A stretch of DNA of 64,000 nucleotides from Lysobacterales bacterium (GTDB lineage: Bacteria > Pseudomonadota > Gammaproteobacteria > Xanthomonadales > SZUA-36). The position numbers and the translations under genes were made by a program. Where the stretch lies: positions 124,001 through 188,000 of the forward strand of contig JABAAB010000014.1 of NCBI GenBank assembly GCA_014238945.1. Reading direction: 5' to 3'. Under the pieces are notes generated by a model, which saw only the letters and a program-made list of their open reading frames with translations, made no database searches and had not been told where the DNA came from. Below are positions 27,205 to 36,135 of this stretch, in pieces (the stretch's first letter is position 1; each line of letters opens with the position of its first letter).

Positions 27205-29616
27205 TCAGAAATTCTGACGCCATCGCAGACCAATGGTCCGGGGACGATTGGTCATGATACGTGCATCCCAGTTCACTCCATTTCTGAATACTTCGCCACG
27301 CTCATCGGTCGCGTTCCTGACGAACAGTTCAGCGGCCCAGTTGTCCTGTTCTACCCCGATTGACAGGTTCAGGATCTGATAGGCGTCCTGTTGCACGCGG
27401 GTGCGTACATCATTGCTGCCACTGAACAACTGGTTATAGGACTTGCCGGTATAGATGTAACTGCCCTGCACAAATGCTGGCATGTCACCCATGGCGAAGT
27501 TGTAACGGGTTGATACGTTCCACTTCACTTTCGGCACCCTGGGTAATGGAAGACCCTTCTCGGCATCCGGGTTACCATCACCTTCGTTGGCCTTGTTGAT
27601 CCAGTAGTCCTCGGTGATTTCCGCATTGATAAATGAGGCCGCGGCGGTTACCGACCAGTCATCTGTAATCAGGAATGCGATGTCACCTTCGATACCGTTG
27701 CTCTCAGCCGTTCCCACGTTATCTGTAAGGGTCAGGAATGATATTGCGATGTCAAACCTGGACAATTGGAAGTCGTCCCAGCTTTGCAGATAGGCGGCCG
27801 CATTAAGACGCACCCGACCGTCTGCCAGGGTTGATTTGACACCGACTTCCCAGCTCTCAACGAAATCCGGTTCATAGGTTCCACCAATCACGGTATCGAA
27901 CACGCGGTTCAAGCCACCCGGACGGTAGCCTTCAGCGTAGGTGCCATAGAACATCACGTCATCGGTGTAGGCGTACTGGATATTGGCACGATAGACCGTG
28001 TCCTTGTCATCGGTGACCAGGTCAGTGTTGAAAGGCGGACGCTGCCAGCAGCAATTTGGCCACCAAATGGTGCCTGAGAATCCTTTCAATTGGGAATGGT
28101 AATCAAAGTAGCGTGCGCTTACCGACGCAGTCAACTGATCAGTAAAATCATAGGTCAGTTGTCCGAAATAAGCGGTTTCCTTGTTGGAACGAAGCTGGTC
28201 TGTGGTCCAGTAAATATCAGGTTCGTCCACTGCGGCGCTCGGATACTGCGTAAACCCGTTTTCATCAAAATTGGGACTGATACTCGCCAGACCCAGTACG
28301 TGCCACTCAAGATCGAACTTGTGGCTGCCCTTCTCGTAGAATGCACCCACCATCCAGCGGAAGCGGGAATCGGTTGACGAGGCCAGCCGAATTTCATGAT
28401 TGGTGCGCTCATATTCACTGTGGTTTTCGAACAGCAACCGGGGATCCGTGCAGGCCCCGAAGTAGGAGACATAACAGGAATAATAGCGTTGCACAAAACC
28501 AAAGGAGACATAGTAATCGGTGTACATCGAGTAGTCTGCGTCCTGTTCCAGGTCACGGGTCAGGTCGGAACCGGCATAGGTCACGGTCATATCACCGATT
28601 TTGCCTTCAATTAGAGCCGATATCTGGGTCCATTCATCATCTGACGAATCTTCCTGGAAACGGTTGACCTGCAAATCACCCACCTCGGTCGGGTCGTGAT
28701 CCCAGACACCATCAGACTCCAGTTCCTGGCGCACAATACCGGCGGTTATGGTCCAGTTGTCATTCAGGTCTACCTTCAATGCGGCCCGTGCACCGATGGT
28801 GGTCGCCTCGTTGAAGTTTTCCTTGGCGTATTCCGCGTTGTCGATCGTGATGTCAGCTGCAATGGCAATCAACGCGGGATCGCTCAGACCCGCCCTGACA
28901 TTGGCGTTGCTGAAGGTATGCTCGGCGAACACGTTGTCGATGTAGCCCGCGTCGTCCTTGTACCAGCCAACCAGTCGAACGGCCGCGCGATCACCAATGG
29001 GTATATTCAACATCGCTTCGGCCAGGTAACCGATATCGCCACTTTTGACACTGTTGGCTTCAAGACTGTAGTTGGCAGCAAACTCGGAGGGGTCGGGCTG
29101 GTTGGTGATTATACGGATCGCACCCGATTGCGCATTGGCTCCAAACAGGGTTCCCTGAGGCCCGGCCAGGGTTTCAATCCGGGAGACATCGTAGATGTGC
29201 GGATTCAGAAACTGGCCTACCGCGGTGACCGGCTGTTCGTCGAGATAAACGGCAACGTTGGGTGTGGAACCCAGCACACTTTCACCACCACTCGAGATTC
29301 CACGAATGTAAATATTGCCCGAACCCGGTCCCAACGAGACATAGTTCACATTGGGGAACATCTGCACGAAGTCTTCCAGGTCGGTGACCCCAAGGTATTC
29401 GAGTTGAGTCTCACCCAGGACACTGATGGCAATCGGCACATCCTGCAGGTTCTGGTCGCGCTTTTGTGCAGTGACCACCACCTCCTCGAGTCCAGGGTTG
29501 TCCTGAGCTATGGCCATCGGACTCAGTACTACACCGGATGCACTGCAGACCGCAATAACTGCGCGGCTTAGTGGTTTTAATCGGAAGGTATCGGCTAGGG
29601 TTATTTTTCCACTCAT
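27205..29616 (-). CDS. TonB-dependent outer-membrane receptor
   Basis: An 803-residue protein with a signal region (VIAVCSASGVVLSPMAIAQ), then LEEVVVTAQKRDQNLQDVPIAISVL, the plug start seen in Fe-independent catabolic receptors. The plug continues with NIYIRGISSGGES..PNVAVYLDEQPV and RIETLAGPQGTLFGANAQSGAIRIITNQP. A 22-strand-type barrel follows, ending RWRQNF with terminal Phe. The start MSGKITLAD at 29616 follows GGGAAAT at a good spacing and is preferred to the ATG 12 nt upstream. Ligand unknown. Its position upstream of the phosphonate/betaine genes suggests uptake of a related polar or lipid-linked substrate, but receptors of this subgroup are diverse. Confidence 0.85.
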   Translation of the reverse strand: MSGKITLADTFRLKPLSRAVIAVCSASGVVLSPMAIAQDNPGLEEVVVTAQKRDQNLQDVPIAISVLGETQLEYLGVTDLEDFVQMFPNVNYVSLGPGSGNIYIRGISSGGESVLGSTPNVAVYLDEQPVTAVGQFLNPHIYDVSRIETLAGPQGTLFGANAQSGAIRIITNQPDPSEFAANYSLEANSVKSGDIGYLAEAMLNIPIGDRAAVRLVGWYKDDAGYIDNVFAEHTFSNANVRAGLSDPALIAIAADITIDNAEYAKENFNEATTIGARAALKVDLNDNWTITAGIVRQELESDGVWDHDPTEVGDLQVNRFQEDSSDDEWTQISALIEGKIGDMTVTYAGSDLTRDLEQDADYSMYTDYYVSFGFVQRYYSCYVSYFGACTDPRLLFENHSEYERTNHEIRLASSTDSRFRWMVGAFYEKGSHKFDLEWHVLGLASISPNFDENGFTQYPSAAVDEPDIYWTTDQLRSNKETAYFGQLTYDFTDQLTASVSARYFDYHSQLKGFSGTIWWPNCCWQRPPFNTDLVTDDKDTVYRANIQYAYTDDVMFYGTYAEGYRPGGLNRVFDTVIGGTYEPDFVESWEVGVKSTLADGRVRLNAAAYLQSWDDFQLSRFDIAISFLTLTDNVGTAESNGIEGDIAFLITDDWSVTAAASFINAEITEDYWINKANEGDGNPDAEKGLPLPRVPKVKWNVSTRYNFAMGDMPAFVQGSYIYTGKSYNQLFSGSNDVRTRVQQDAYQILNLSIGVEQDNWAAELFVRNATDERGEVFRNGVNWDARIMTNRPRTIGLRWRQNF

Positions 29617-29693
29617 AATATTTCCCATTTTTTAATCATTCAGTAAAAAGTTTAATTAGGTTTTATTGTTAATTTCTGGTTAATCCTGAATTT

Positions 29694-29722
29694 ACTATAC
29701 CACCGCGCCCTCAGTGTCACAA
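29694..29722 (-). promoter_or_regulatory. Probable promoter of the TonB-dependent receptor gene
   Basis: On the minus strand, TTGTGA and TATAGT are spaced by 17 nt, and TGG just before the -10 gives an extended -10 (TGGTATAGT). The start point would leave an AT-rich leader of about 70 nt before the receptor ATG. The rest of the 238-bp gap to the sulfotransferase stop shows nothing else recognisable. Confidence 0.5.
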
Positions 29723-29854
29723 AGATGGGTGAAACAAAGCGCGTTGTAGGCTCTTGAAGAAATAAGATTGGTCATAAACTTGTTGATTTTGAGTTGATCG
29801 ATCGGTTTGTATCACAAGGATTTCGCCTGGGGTGTTTGTGGATTTCTACCCACT

Positions 29855-31855
29855 TCAGAATGGATAGCGGTGCTGAAGACCGGATAATGTTTCCTTCAGA
29901 GGACCCAGGTGTGATTCAAAGTGTTTCCACTGTTCCAGGGCATCACTGTAGATGGGTTGCCGTACCTGTTCGGAACTCGCTGTACGCACAGCCCGTTCAC
30001 TCTTGTAAAACTGCAGGCAGGCCGGTTCAAAATCTAGCTCGCAAAAATCCAGCAAACCCCGAACCTGCTGTTCAAAATCTCTGACCACTTCCTCGTACCC
30101 TACCCGCAGTACTTTTCCGGGCAGCACCTCGTCGAAGTGATCCATTAGTTTGACGTAGTCGCTGTAATAACGACCGATATCCTCGAGACTGTAGGTGAAA
30201 TGCTGGCCGGCGGCGAACAACTGCTTGAATGAGCTGAAACAGGTCGCCATGGGGTGACGTCTCGCGTCAATAATTTTGGCCCGGGGCAGTATCAGGCTGA
30301 TCAAGCCAACGTGGGCGAAGTTATTGGGCATCTTGTCAATAAAAAACGGTGTCCCGGAGCGCTGGACCCTGGCCGCATCAAGGAATTGCTGGCCCAGTTC
30401 GACACATTGCTCTTCGCTGAGTTCAGCAAGGATCTGAGGGTACATGGATTTATCCGTCTTTTTCGTCTTGCCACCAAGTTGGCGTGCGATCTGGTCGATA
30501 TAGGGCAATTCCATCGTGCCCTCAACCTCTGAATGACTTGCCAGTATCTGCTCGAGCAAGGTCGAACCGGAGCGCGGCAGGCCAACGATGAAAATGGCAT
30601 CGGGCGCCGGGTGGCCAAATCCTTTCCGGTCTTCAAATAGTGTTGCAGTGCAATGTTCTATCGTCTTTTCCATCCTGCCGGTGGTATCGTCCGCCTGGTA
30701 ACTGCTTTCGCGTTTCTGGATCTTGTTGCCACGTGTATAAAAATTGAATGAGGCGTCATATTCACCGTTGTCTTCAAGACCTTTTGCCAATGCGAAACAC
30801 AGATGCATCCGGTCCGAACTCCCCAGTCCGTCCTTTGCAATCACGGCCTTCATGGCCTTCAACTCCGGTTTCTCAAATCGAAATGTTTTCAGGTTTGCCA
30901 GGCTCCAGTAAGCTTCACCAAGCGTGGGGTCCACTGCGATGGCCTGTCGGTAAGCAGCGATACAGTCCTCCTGTCTGCCGACGGTTTTCAGGGCGTGGCC
31001 ATAGCTGGTTTGCAAGCGGGCGTGATCGGGTACCTTGATCAGCAGGGATTCATATTTGGCCAGTGCCTGGTCAAAATCTCCCACATTGGCCAACAGTGAT
31101 GCTGCCAACACCGGGTGCGACAGGTTGTTCGGTTCAACTTTTTCAAGATAGGCAATTTCTTTCAACGCCCGCTCAAATTCATGTGCCTTGCCCAGCACAT
31201 TGGCGTAGTTATTGCGGGCCAGGTGATAGTCGGGTGCCAGTTCAAGACAGCGTTCCAGTAACTTTCGGGCCTCCGGGTAGATACCCAGTTTGAGACCAAT
31301 CTCGGCCAGCAGACGTATTGCGCTGACATCGGTTGGGAAGCGCTGCAGGTAATCGCGGCAAATCCCTTCCGCCATGCCGAGCTTGCCCTTGCCGACGAGT
31401 TCGACCGCCTGCAACATGGCCGGGTGCTTGTTGCTGGCAGCCAGCTGGTTTCTGTATGCCTCGGACGACTTCTCCCCGTTACCCTCGATGGCGTAAATTT
31501 CACCCAGTGTGTTCCATGCCGCCGCCAGGCTGCGGTCCAGGTTCACCGCAAGTTTCAAGTGTTTTTTTGCCGTGATGACCTGTCTCAGCGTAAACAGCAC
31601 AAGACCCAATTCCTGCTGGGCGGCGGCCAGTTCCGGGACTTCCCGGACCACCCCTGCCAGCAGGTCACGGGATGCTTCATGATGACCAAGACGCCGCAGA
31701 ACCACGCCTTTCAGAAAAAGGATGCTGGTGTCCCCTGGTCTGGTCTTCAGAATCTCGTTCGCCTGATCCAAAGCCAGCTCGTACTTGCCCTGCTTCAGCA
31801 ATACCCGGGCATGGTTCAGAGCCATTTGAAAATCGCCGGTTTTTTCGGATGGCAT
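29855..31855 (-). CDS. Tetratricopeptide-repeat sulfotransferase
   Basis: A 666-residue protein. The first ~380 residues are TPR units (ALNHARVLLKQGKYELALDQANEILKTRPG, HHEASRDLLAGVVREVPELAAAQQELG and others). The C-terminal ~280 residues are a sulfotransferase domain with the PAPS-binding loop IFIVGLPRSGSTLLEQILASHSEVEG (5'-phosphosulfate loop) and a later RRHPMATCFSSFKQLF segment matching the 3'-phosphate-binding motif. Proteins with this architecture are frequent next to TonB-dependent receptor genes in proteobacteria, as here (238 nt upstream of the receptor, same strand). The sulfated substrate is unknown. Confidence 0.8.
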   Translation of the reverse strand: MPSEKTGDFQMALNHARVLLKQGKYELALDQANEILKTRPGDTSILFLKGVVLRRLGHHEASRDLLAGVVREVPELAAAQQELGLVLFTLRQVITAKKHLKLAVNLDRSLAAAWNTLGEIYAIEGNGEKSSEAYRNQLAASNKHPAMLQAVELVGKGKLGMAEGICRDYLQRFPTDVSAIRLLAEIGLKLGIYPEARKLLERCLELAPDYHLARNNYANVLGKAHEFERALKEIAYLEKVEPNNLSHPVLAASLLANVGDFDQALAKYESLLIKVPDHARLQTSYGHALKTVGRQEDCIAAYRQAIAVDPTLGEAYWSLANLKTFRFEKPELKAMKAVIAKDGLGSSDRMHLCFALAKGLEDNGEYDASFNFYTRGNKIQKRESSYQADDTTGRMEKTIEHCTATLFEDRKGFGHPAPDAIFIVGLPRSGSTLLEQILASHSEVEGTMELPYIDQIARQLGGKTKKTDKSMYPQILAELSEEQCVELGQQFLDAARVQRSGTPFFIDKMPNNFAHVGLISLILPRAKIIDARRHPMATCFSSFKQLFAAGQHFTYSLEDIGRYYSDYVKLMDHFDEVLPGKVLRVGYEEVVRDFEQQVRGLLDFCELDFEPACLQFYKSERAVRTASSEQVRQPIYSDALEQWKHFESHLGPLKETLSGLQHRYPF

Positions 31856-31993
31856 GGATGATTCCGATGGTTCGAAGTGCTAGAGTCTCGCATCTTTGGG
31901 AATGTCAATCCAGCAGTCAAATGCTGGTTGACAGCAATTGTTGGTTAATGCCAGAGTGCCTGACCCGGGCACGCCGGAGGAAGGAGACGAGTC

Positions 31994-33271
31994 ATGAAAT
32001 TAGTGGTTATTCTGATTACGACGTTAGTCGCCACCGTCATCCAGGCGTCGGAACTTCCAAAAATCAATCCTGAGCAGGTTGGATTCTCCAGCGAACGACT
32101 TAAAAAAATTACGGAGTACACACAACGAAGGGTTGATGAGGGGAAGCACTCCGGTTTCGTCACCATGGTCGCAAGGCATGGAAAAATCGTGCACTACGAA
32201 GCGGTGGGAACTTACGGGCTCGACAATGACAAACCCATGGACCTGGATGCGCTGTTCAGAATTTACTCGATGACCAAGCCGGTCACCGCGGTGGCCATGA
32301 TGATGCTGTACGAGGAAGGCCGGTTTCAGATGAATGATCCCGTCTCGAAATTCCTTCCCGCACTGGCCGATCTGAGACTGTATCAGGAAGGGCAGGAAAA
32401 CGGGGAGACCTTTAACCCCACCATCGAGCAATTGTTTACCCATACTGCGGGATTCACCTATGGTTTCTATCCATCCGCACCCGTGGATGCGATGTACCGC
32501 GAAACAGATATGCTCAACAGTACTGACCTGGATGATTTTATTGAGCGACTCTCCGGTTTGCCACTGGCTTTTGAACCCGGCACACGCTATCACTACAGCG
32601 TGGCCTCCGATGTATTGGGTGCGGTCATTGAGAAGATCAGTGGACAGTCACTCGACGTTTTTTTCAAACAGCGAATTTTCGAACCATTGGAAATGGACGA
32701 CACGTTTTTTTCTGTCCCCGATGACAAGCAGGACCGGTTGACCAGTAATCATTTCTGGAACACGGAAGTCAACGCACTGGCCGTGCAGGTCGCAGAACAG
32801 AATCAGTCCTTCCGGGATGTCAGCCTGTTCTCCGGTGGCGGTGGCCTGGTATCCACCGCCATGGATTACATGGTTTTTTGCGAGATGCTGAGACGTGGCG
32901 GCAGCTACAACGGCGCCCGTATCCTGGGACCAAAGACCATCCAGTACATGACCATGAACCACCTGACAGACGAGGTCCGGAATAACGGCGTCGGTGATTT
33001 TCCAGGATCTCACCTGTATACAGGCCAATACTTTGGGCTCGGGTTTGGCGTGATGCTGGAACCGGGTATCAGCGAGGTCATATCATCAAAAGGCGAATAT
33101 TCATGGGGTGGTGCAGCGGATACCAAGTTCTGGATCGACCCTCAAGAGGATCTCGTGGCGATCCTGATGACCCAGGTGATGTGGGCTCCGTGGCCGACCC
33201 GCTACCAGATGAAAGTGGCGACCTACCAGGCCCTGACCGAACTGCAGCAGGAGTCTGGTAACAGGCCCTGA
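31994..33271 (+). CDS. Secreted class-C beta-lactamase-like serine hydrolase (esterase)
   Basis: A 425-residue protein with a signal peptide (MKLVVILITTLVATVIQAS) and a strong ribosome site (GGAGGAAGGAGA) before the ATG. The SxxK nucleophile motif is Ser92-Met-Thr-Lys95 within FRIYSMTKPVTAVAMMMLYEEG. The second motif is Tyr200-Ser201 in RYHYSVASDVLG. The third box is WGGAADTKFWIDP in place of KTG/HTG, as in EstB-type esterases. It probably cleaves small esters in the periplasm and need not act on beta-lactams. It is divergent from the sulfotransferase gene and convergent with the BCCT-like gene. Confidence 0.8.
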   Translation: MKLVVILITTLVATVIQASELPKINPEQVGFSSERLKKITEYTQRRVDEGKHSGFVTMVARHGKIVHYEAVGTYGLDNDKPMDLDALFRIYSMTKPVTAVAMMMLYEEGRFQMNDPVSKFLPALADLRLYQEGQENGETFNPTIEQLFTHTAGFTYGFYPSAPVDAMYRETDMLNSTDLDDFIERLSGLPLAFEPGTRYHYSVASDVLGAVIEKISGQSLDVFFKQRIFEPLEMDDTFFSVPDDKQDRLTSNHFWNTEVNALAVQVAEQNQSFRDVSLFSGGGGLVSTAMDYMVFCEMLRRGGSYNGARILGPKTIQYMTMNHLTDEVRNNGVGDFPGSHLYTGQYFGLGFGVMLEPGISEVISSKGEYSWGGAADTKFWIDPQEDLVAILMTQVMWAPWPTRYQMKVATYQALTELQQESGNRP

Positions 33272-33280
33272 TCCCCGGTT

Positions 33281-34417
33281 TCAGGACTGAACAGGTTCTG
33301 GTACCAACTGCCCACGACGTTGAAAAACCAGCAGATACACGGCCAGGTAAATACCGATCACCACCAGGCCGATCCACTCGATCTTGAGCGGGGTAAACCG
33401 GTACAACATGACCAGGGCGCACAGCACCAGCCAGTTGGCTGCGATGTATTGCAACTTGCCATAACGCTGGGTGGTAGTACCAAGATTTTGCGTATACAAC
33501 CTGATCAGCGAATCCAGTGAGTTGATGACAAAGATCACTCCGACCACCACCATGGCCAGACGCCAGCCGGCGCCAATTTCCACACCGCCACTGAAGTAGT
33601 AATACAGCACGGAAAACCAGATCGCGATCGGTATGGAGGGTACGATCAGCAGGGCGAGCAACAGGTGGCCGGCCTTCATGCCACCCACGAAGCGGGCCAC
33701 GAACTGGCCGATCATAATGCTCCAGGCAAACCACCAGTATAGATAGAACTGGTGGTACTCGGTGATCGGTGAAAGGAAACGGTGGATATTGGAAAAATAA
33801 GCACCGATACCGCCCATCGAATCCGCCAGACCGGAAACCCCCATGCCCGAGGACAGCCAAGTCCCTGCGATCAGTGCAAAAAACAGCCAGGTCGAGGAGA
33901 CACTGAGCACCTTGACGAACTTGATATCGGTGCTCGAAATTGATGCTAGCAGGATCACCACGGCTACCAGTCCGAAACGCAATGGGTCCGGGATGCCCTC
34001 AATATAATCGGGCAGATAGACCAGGAACAGGAAGGCGGTAAAAGCACAGGTGCCGATGATGACGATGTTATTGGTTATTTTAATCAGGGGGATTTCAAAC
34101 AACTTCAGTTTCGGTTCAATGATGCAGAAGTAGAAGGTTGTCAGGAAGTAAAACGCCCACACCAGGAAACCCCAGAAGCCGAATTCAATAGCCAGCGGAT
34201 TGGCAAAGGAGTATTCCTGCTCACTTGCGTATACCTGAAAATCGACCAGGGGAAACATGATCAGGCCGACATCAAGCCCGGAGGTAAACAGGATTGCGAG
34301 GAAAGTGAAAACTGAGACCGGCATCGGCCCGGTACAACGGGTGTTGCGCCAGCCTGTGGTCAACAGTAGCGAGGTCAGCAGAGTTATGGCTATTGCCACG
34401 GTCAGTATCAATCCCAT
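33281..34417 (-). CDS. Short, divergent BCCT-like membrane transporter
   Basis: A 378-residue protein with about nine to ten hydrophobic helices. Some segments recall BCCT carriers: LFTSGLDVGLIMFPLVDFQVYASEQEY (compare the Gly-rich loop and 'AEP' region), LAIEFGFWGFLVWAFYFLTTFYF, and the aromatic stretch FYLYWWFAWSIMIGQFVARFVGGMKAG, which resembles the WWxxW...F.AR..RGRT signature but ends GGMKAG. It is some 130 residues shorter than a typical BCCT protein such as the one at 22985. It is downstream of, and on the same strand as, the lipoprotein hydrolase gene (21 nt gap), suggesting uptake of that enzyme's product. Substrate unknown. Confidence 0.6.
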   Translation of the reverse strand: MGLILTVAIAITLLTSLLLTTGWRNTRCTGPMPVSVFTFLAILFTSGLDVGLIMFPLVDFQVYASEQEYSFANPLAIEFGFWGFLVWAFYFLTTFYFCIIEPKLKLFEIPLIKITNNIVIIGTCAFTAFLFLVYLPDYIEGIPDPLRFGLVAVVILLASISSTDIKFVKVLSVSSTWLFFALIAGTWLSSGMGVSGLADSMGGIGAYFSNIHRFLSPITEYHQFYLYWWFAWSIMIGQFVARFVGGMKAGHLLLALLIVPSIPIAIWFSVLYYYFSGGVEIGAGWRLAMVVVGVIFVINSLDSLIRLYTQNLGTTTQRYGKLQYIAANWLVLCALVMLYRFTPLKIEWIGLVVIGIYLAVYLLVFQRRGQLVPEPVQS

Positions 34418-34438
34418 GTTGAATCCTTTTATCAGCCG

Positions 34439-35971
34439 CTACTGTTCAGAGTGGAAGTTCCTGAATTCCAGCGTCAATCCTTCTGACTGGTAGGACTGAT
34501 CCATCAGGTCTGTCCACGCCGCTTCATCTCGCCTGATGGTCAGGTCAAAAAAGGCCAGTGACTTTTTCTTTTGCATCTCGTGTGCCCTGGCCGGTGCAAT
34601 CAGGGTAAAGCCAACCTCAGGTTGAAAATAACGCTGTTGCGTGTTCGGTTTGAGCTCCGGCCACCAGTACCCACCGGAAACACCGAAAGTTGAATGATTG
34701 GAGTCCGCAAGCAAGCCCCAGGCGACAGCAACGTCGGCATTTTCGTAAGCCTGCCTGACAGTAGGGTGTGGGTTGGCTGGTGTCGGCTCCGGGCCACCGG
34801 TTTTCGCTATGTTGGCAGCGAGTCCGATGATCAAACCATCTTCTGCGCCACTGAGTAACATTGTGGGTTTGCTGATCGTGGTCAGTGAAAACGGGCCTTC
34901 TTCAGCCAGTAACACGGACTCTCCCTGGTCTGCGGAAACCAACATTTCCGGGGGCAATTCCCCACGCGGATCGGTAAACCCCGGCGACACCACCGATACA
35001 CCTGAGGTGAAACGCGGCTCCATCGTGAGCCCCATCAATGTGGTTGCTCCACCGAATGATCTGCCGGTGAGACCGATACGGTCCAGTTCCAGTCTGCCTG
35101 CAAATCTACCCTCGTTGTTCATACTGTCCAGTTCATCAAGTGCAGCACGCAGGTCATTGAGACGTTGCAATAGCGATTGATCCAGGTCGAGGAGAAACTG
35201 CACGGTACCCCGGCCGGAAGAAAGCGGGGTATAACTCTGCCCGTAATTGTCCTCACTACCGTAAGCGCCATGCTGATTCAATAACGGCAGCACATCGGCC
35301 ATCAGTTCCTGGAATTCCGGGTCGCCACCTTCTGCTGCAAGGGCAGGGTCACTACCGGTCATTGAATACGGAGAATTGCCCGTGTGTTCGGGAGCAATAA
35401 CCACATAGCCATGGGCGGCGAGATACTCGCATACGGATTCCATGTTGTAACGACTGCCCGCGTCGCCATGACTCATGACCACTACGGGAAAGCTGTGCAC
35501 CGACTCTGCCAACGGCGCATCGACATAACTCTGCCGTTCACGCAGAAACAATGCCTCAATGGCAGCGTCGATCTGCTCAATCGTGACACCATCCCGGACG
35601 GTTTCAGGGGTCAGGTGGAAAAATGTCGTCTTTGTCATCATCAGTTGGTGCATGTCACGGTTGCCGAACACATAATCTCCGTAGGTTGCCTTTTTGAGAG
35701 GTTTCCACTTTTTTACATCCAGCTGAGCGTGGTCGACCGGGTACCAGATCTCGGTGATCAGCGTACGGATACCGGTATCAATCCCGGCAACCGAATCAAA
35801 GGGTCTTGAAGAATCATGGATAAAAATGGTGCTTGAACCGATGGCGAAAGGTGTTTCATAGCTGACCGGTTGCTTGGGTTCAACGGGTTGTCGGGGGGCT
35901 TCTTCAGATCCGCAGGCCGCAAGCACCAAGGTCGCCATGACCATTAATATTCTGTTTGTAAATGCCACCAT
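34439..35971 (-). CDS. Alpha/beta-hydrolase lipoprotein (PAF-acetylhydrolase/dienelactone-hydrolase-like)
   Basis: A 510-residue protein with a lipobox at residues 17-20 (LAAC, Cys20), so it is a predicted membrane-anchored lipoprotein. The fold is clear from FPVVVMSHGDAGSRYNMESVCEYLAAHGYVVIAPEHTG (oxyanion region) and IGLTGRSFGGATTLMGL (nucleophile elbow GRSFG). TMLLSGAEDGLI and NHSTFGVSGGYWWPE supply the Asp and His regions. This layout matches platelet-activating-factor acetylhydrolase-like esterases. It sits 21 nt upstream of the BCCT-like carrier. Release of a quaternary amine such as choline from an ester, followed by import, is a reasonable inference only. Confidence 0.7.
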   Translation of the reverse strand: MVAFTNRILMVMATLVLAACGSEEAPRQPVEPKQPVSYETPFAIGSSTIFIHDSSRPFDSVAGIDTGIRTLITEIWYPVDHAQLDVKKWKPLKKATYGDYVFGNRDMHQLMMTKTTFFHLTPETVRDGVTIEQIDAAIEALFLRERQSYVDAPLAESVHSFPVVVMSHGDAGSRYNMESVCEYLAAHGYVVIAPEHTGNSPYSMTGSDPALAAEGGDPEFQELMADVLPLLNQHGAYGSEDNYGQSYTPLSSGRGTVQFLLDLDQSLLQRLNDLRAALDELDSMNNEGRFAGRLELDRIGLTGRSFGGATTLMGLTMEPRFTSGVSVVSPGFTDPRGELPPEMLVSADQGESVLLAEEGPFSLTTISKPTMLLSGAEDGLIIGLAANIAKTGGPEPTPANPHPTVRQAYENADVAVAWGLLADSNHSTFGVSGGYWWPELKPNTQQRYFQPEVGFTLIAPARAHEMQKKKSLAFFDLTIRRDEAAWTDLMDQSYQSEGLTLEFRNFHSEQ

Positions 35972-35981
35972 AAAATCCTCG

Positions 35982-36131
35982 CTATTTTGTGACCGTCACC
36001 CACACCGGGTTGGTGTAGGCGATCCTTCCGTTCATGTCTTCTGTGACCAGGCTGTACCAGGTGTCCACGGAGGGCCGAACCGTGAACCCGATCCGGGTTT
36101 TCCATTCGACACCGCCCAACGACCTGTGCAT
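35982..36131 (-). pseudogene. Fragment resembling the C-terminus of a secreted metallohydrolase
   Basis: A 49-codon frame just after the MFS stop reads WKTRIGFTVRPSVDTWYSLV, then TEDMNGRIAYTNPVWVTV. This is like the final strand region of CehA/McbA-type metallohydrolases ('...DTWY..V.ED..GRIAYTNPVWV'). It has no domain of its own and no signal peptide. It is best read as the remnant of a larger gene, although a functional small protein cannot be excluded. Confidence 0.35.
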
Positions 36132-36135
36132 TAAA

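Noticed and set aside
28696-29571. 291-codon plus-strand frame opposite the TonB-dependent receptor
   Set aside because: It mirrors the receptor's codon bias on the other strand and has no recognisable domain.
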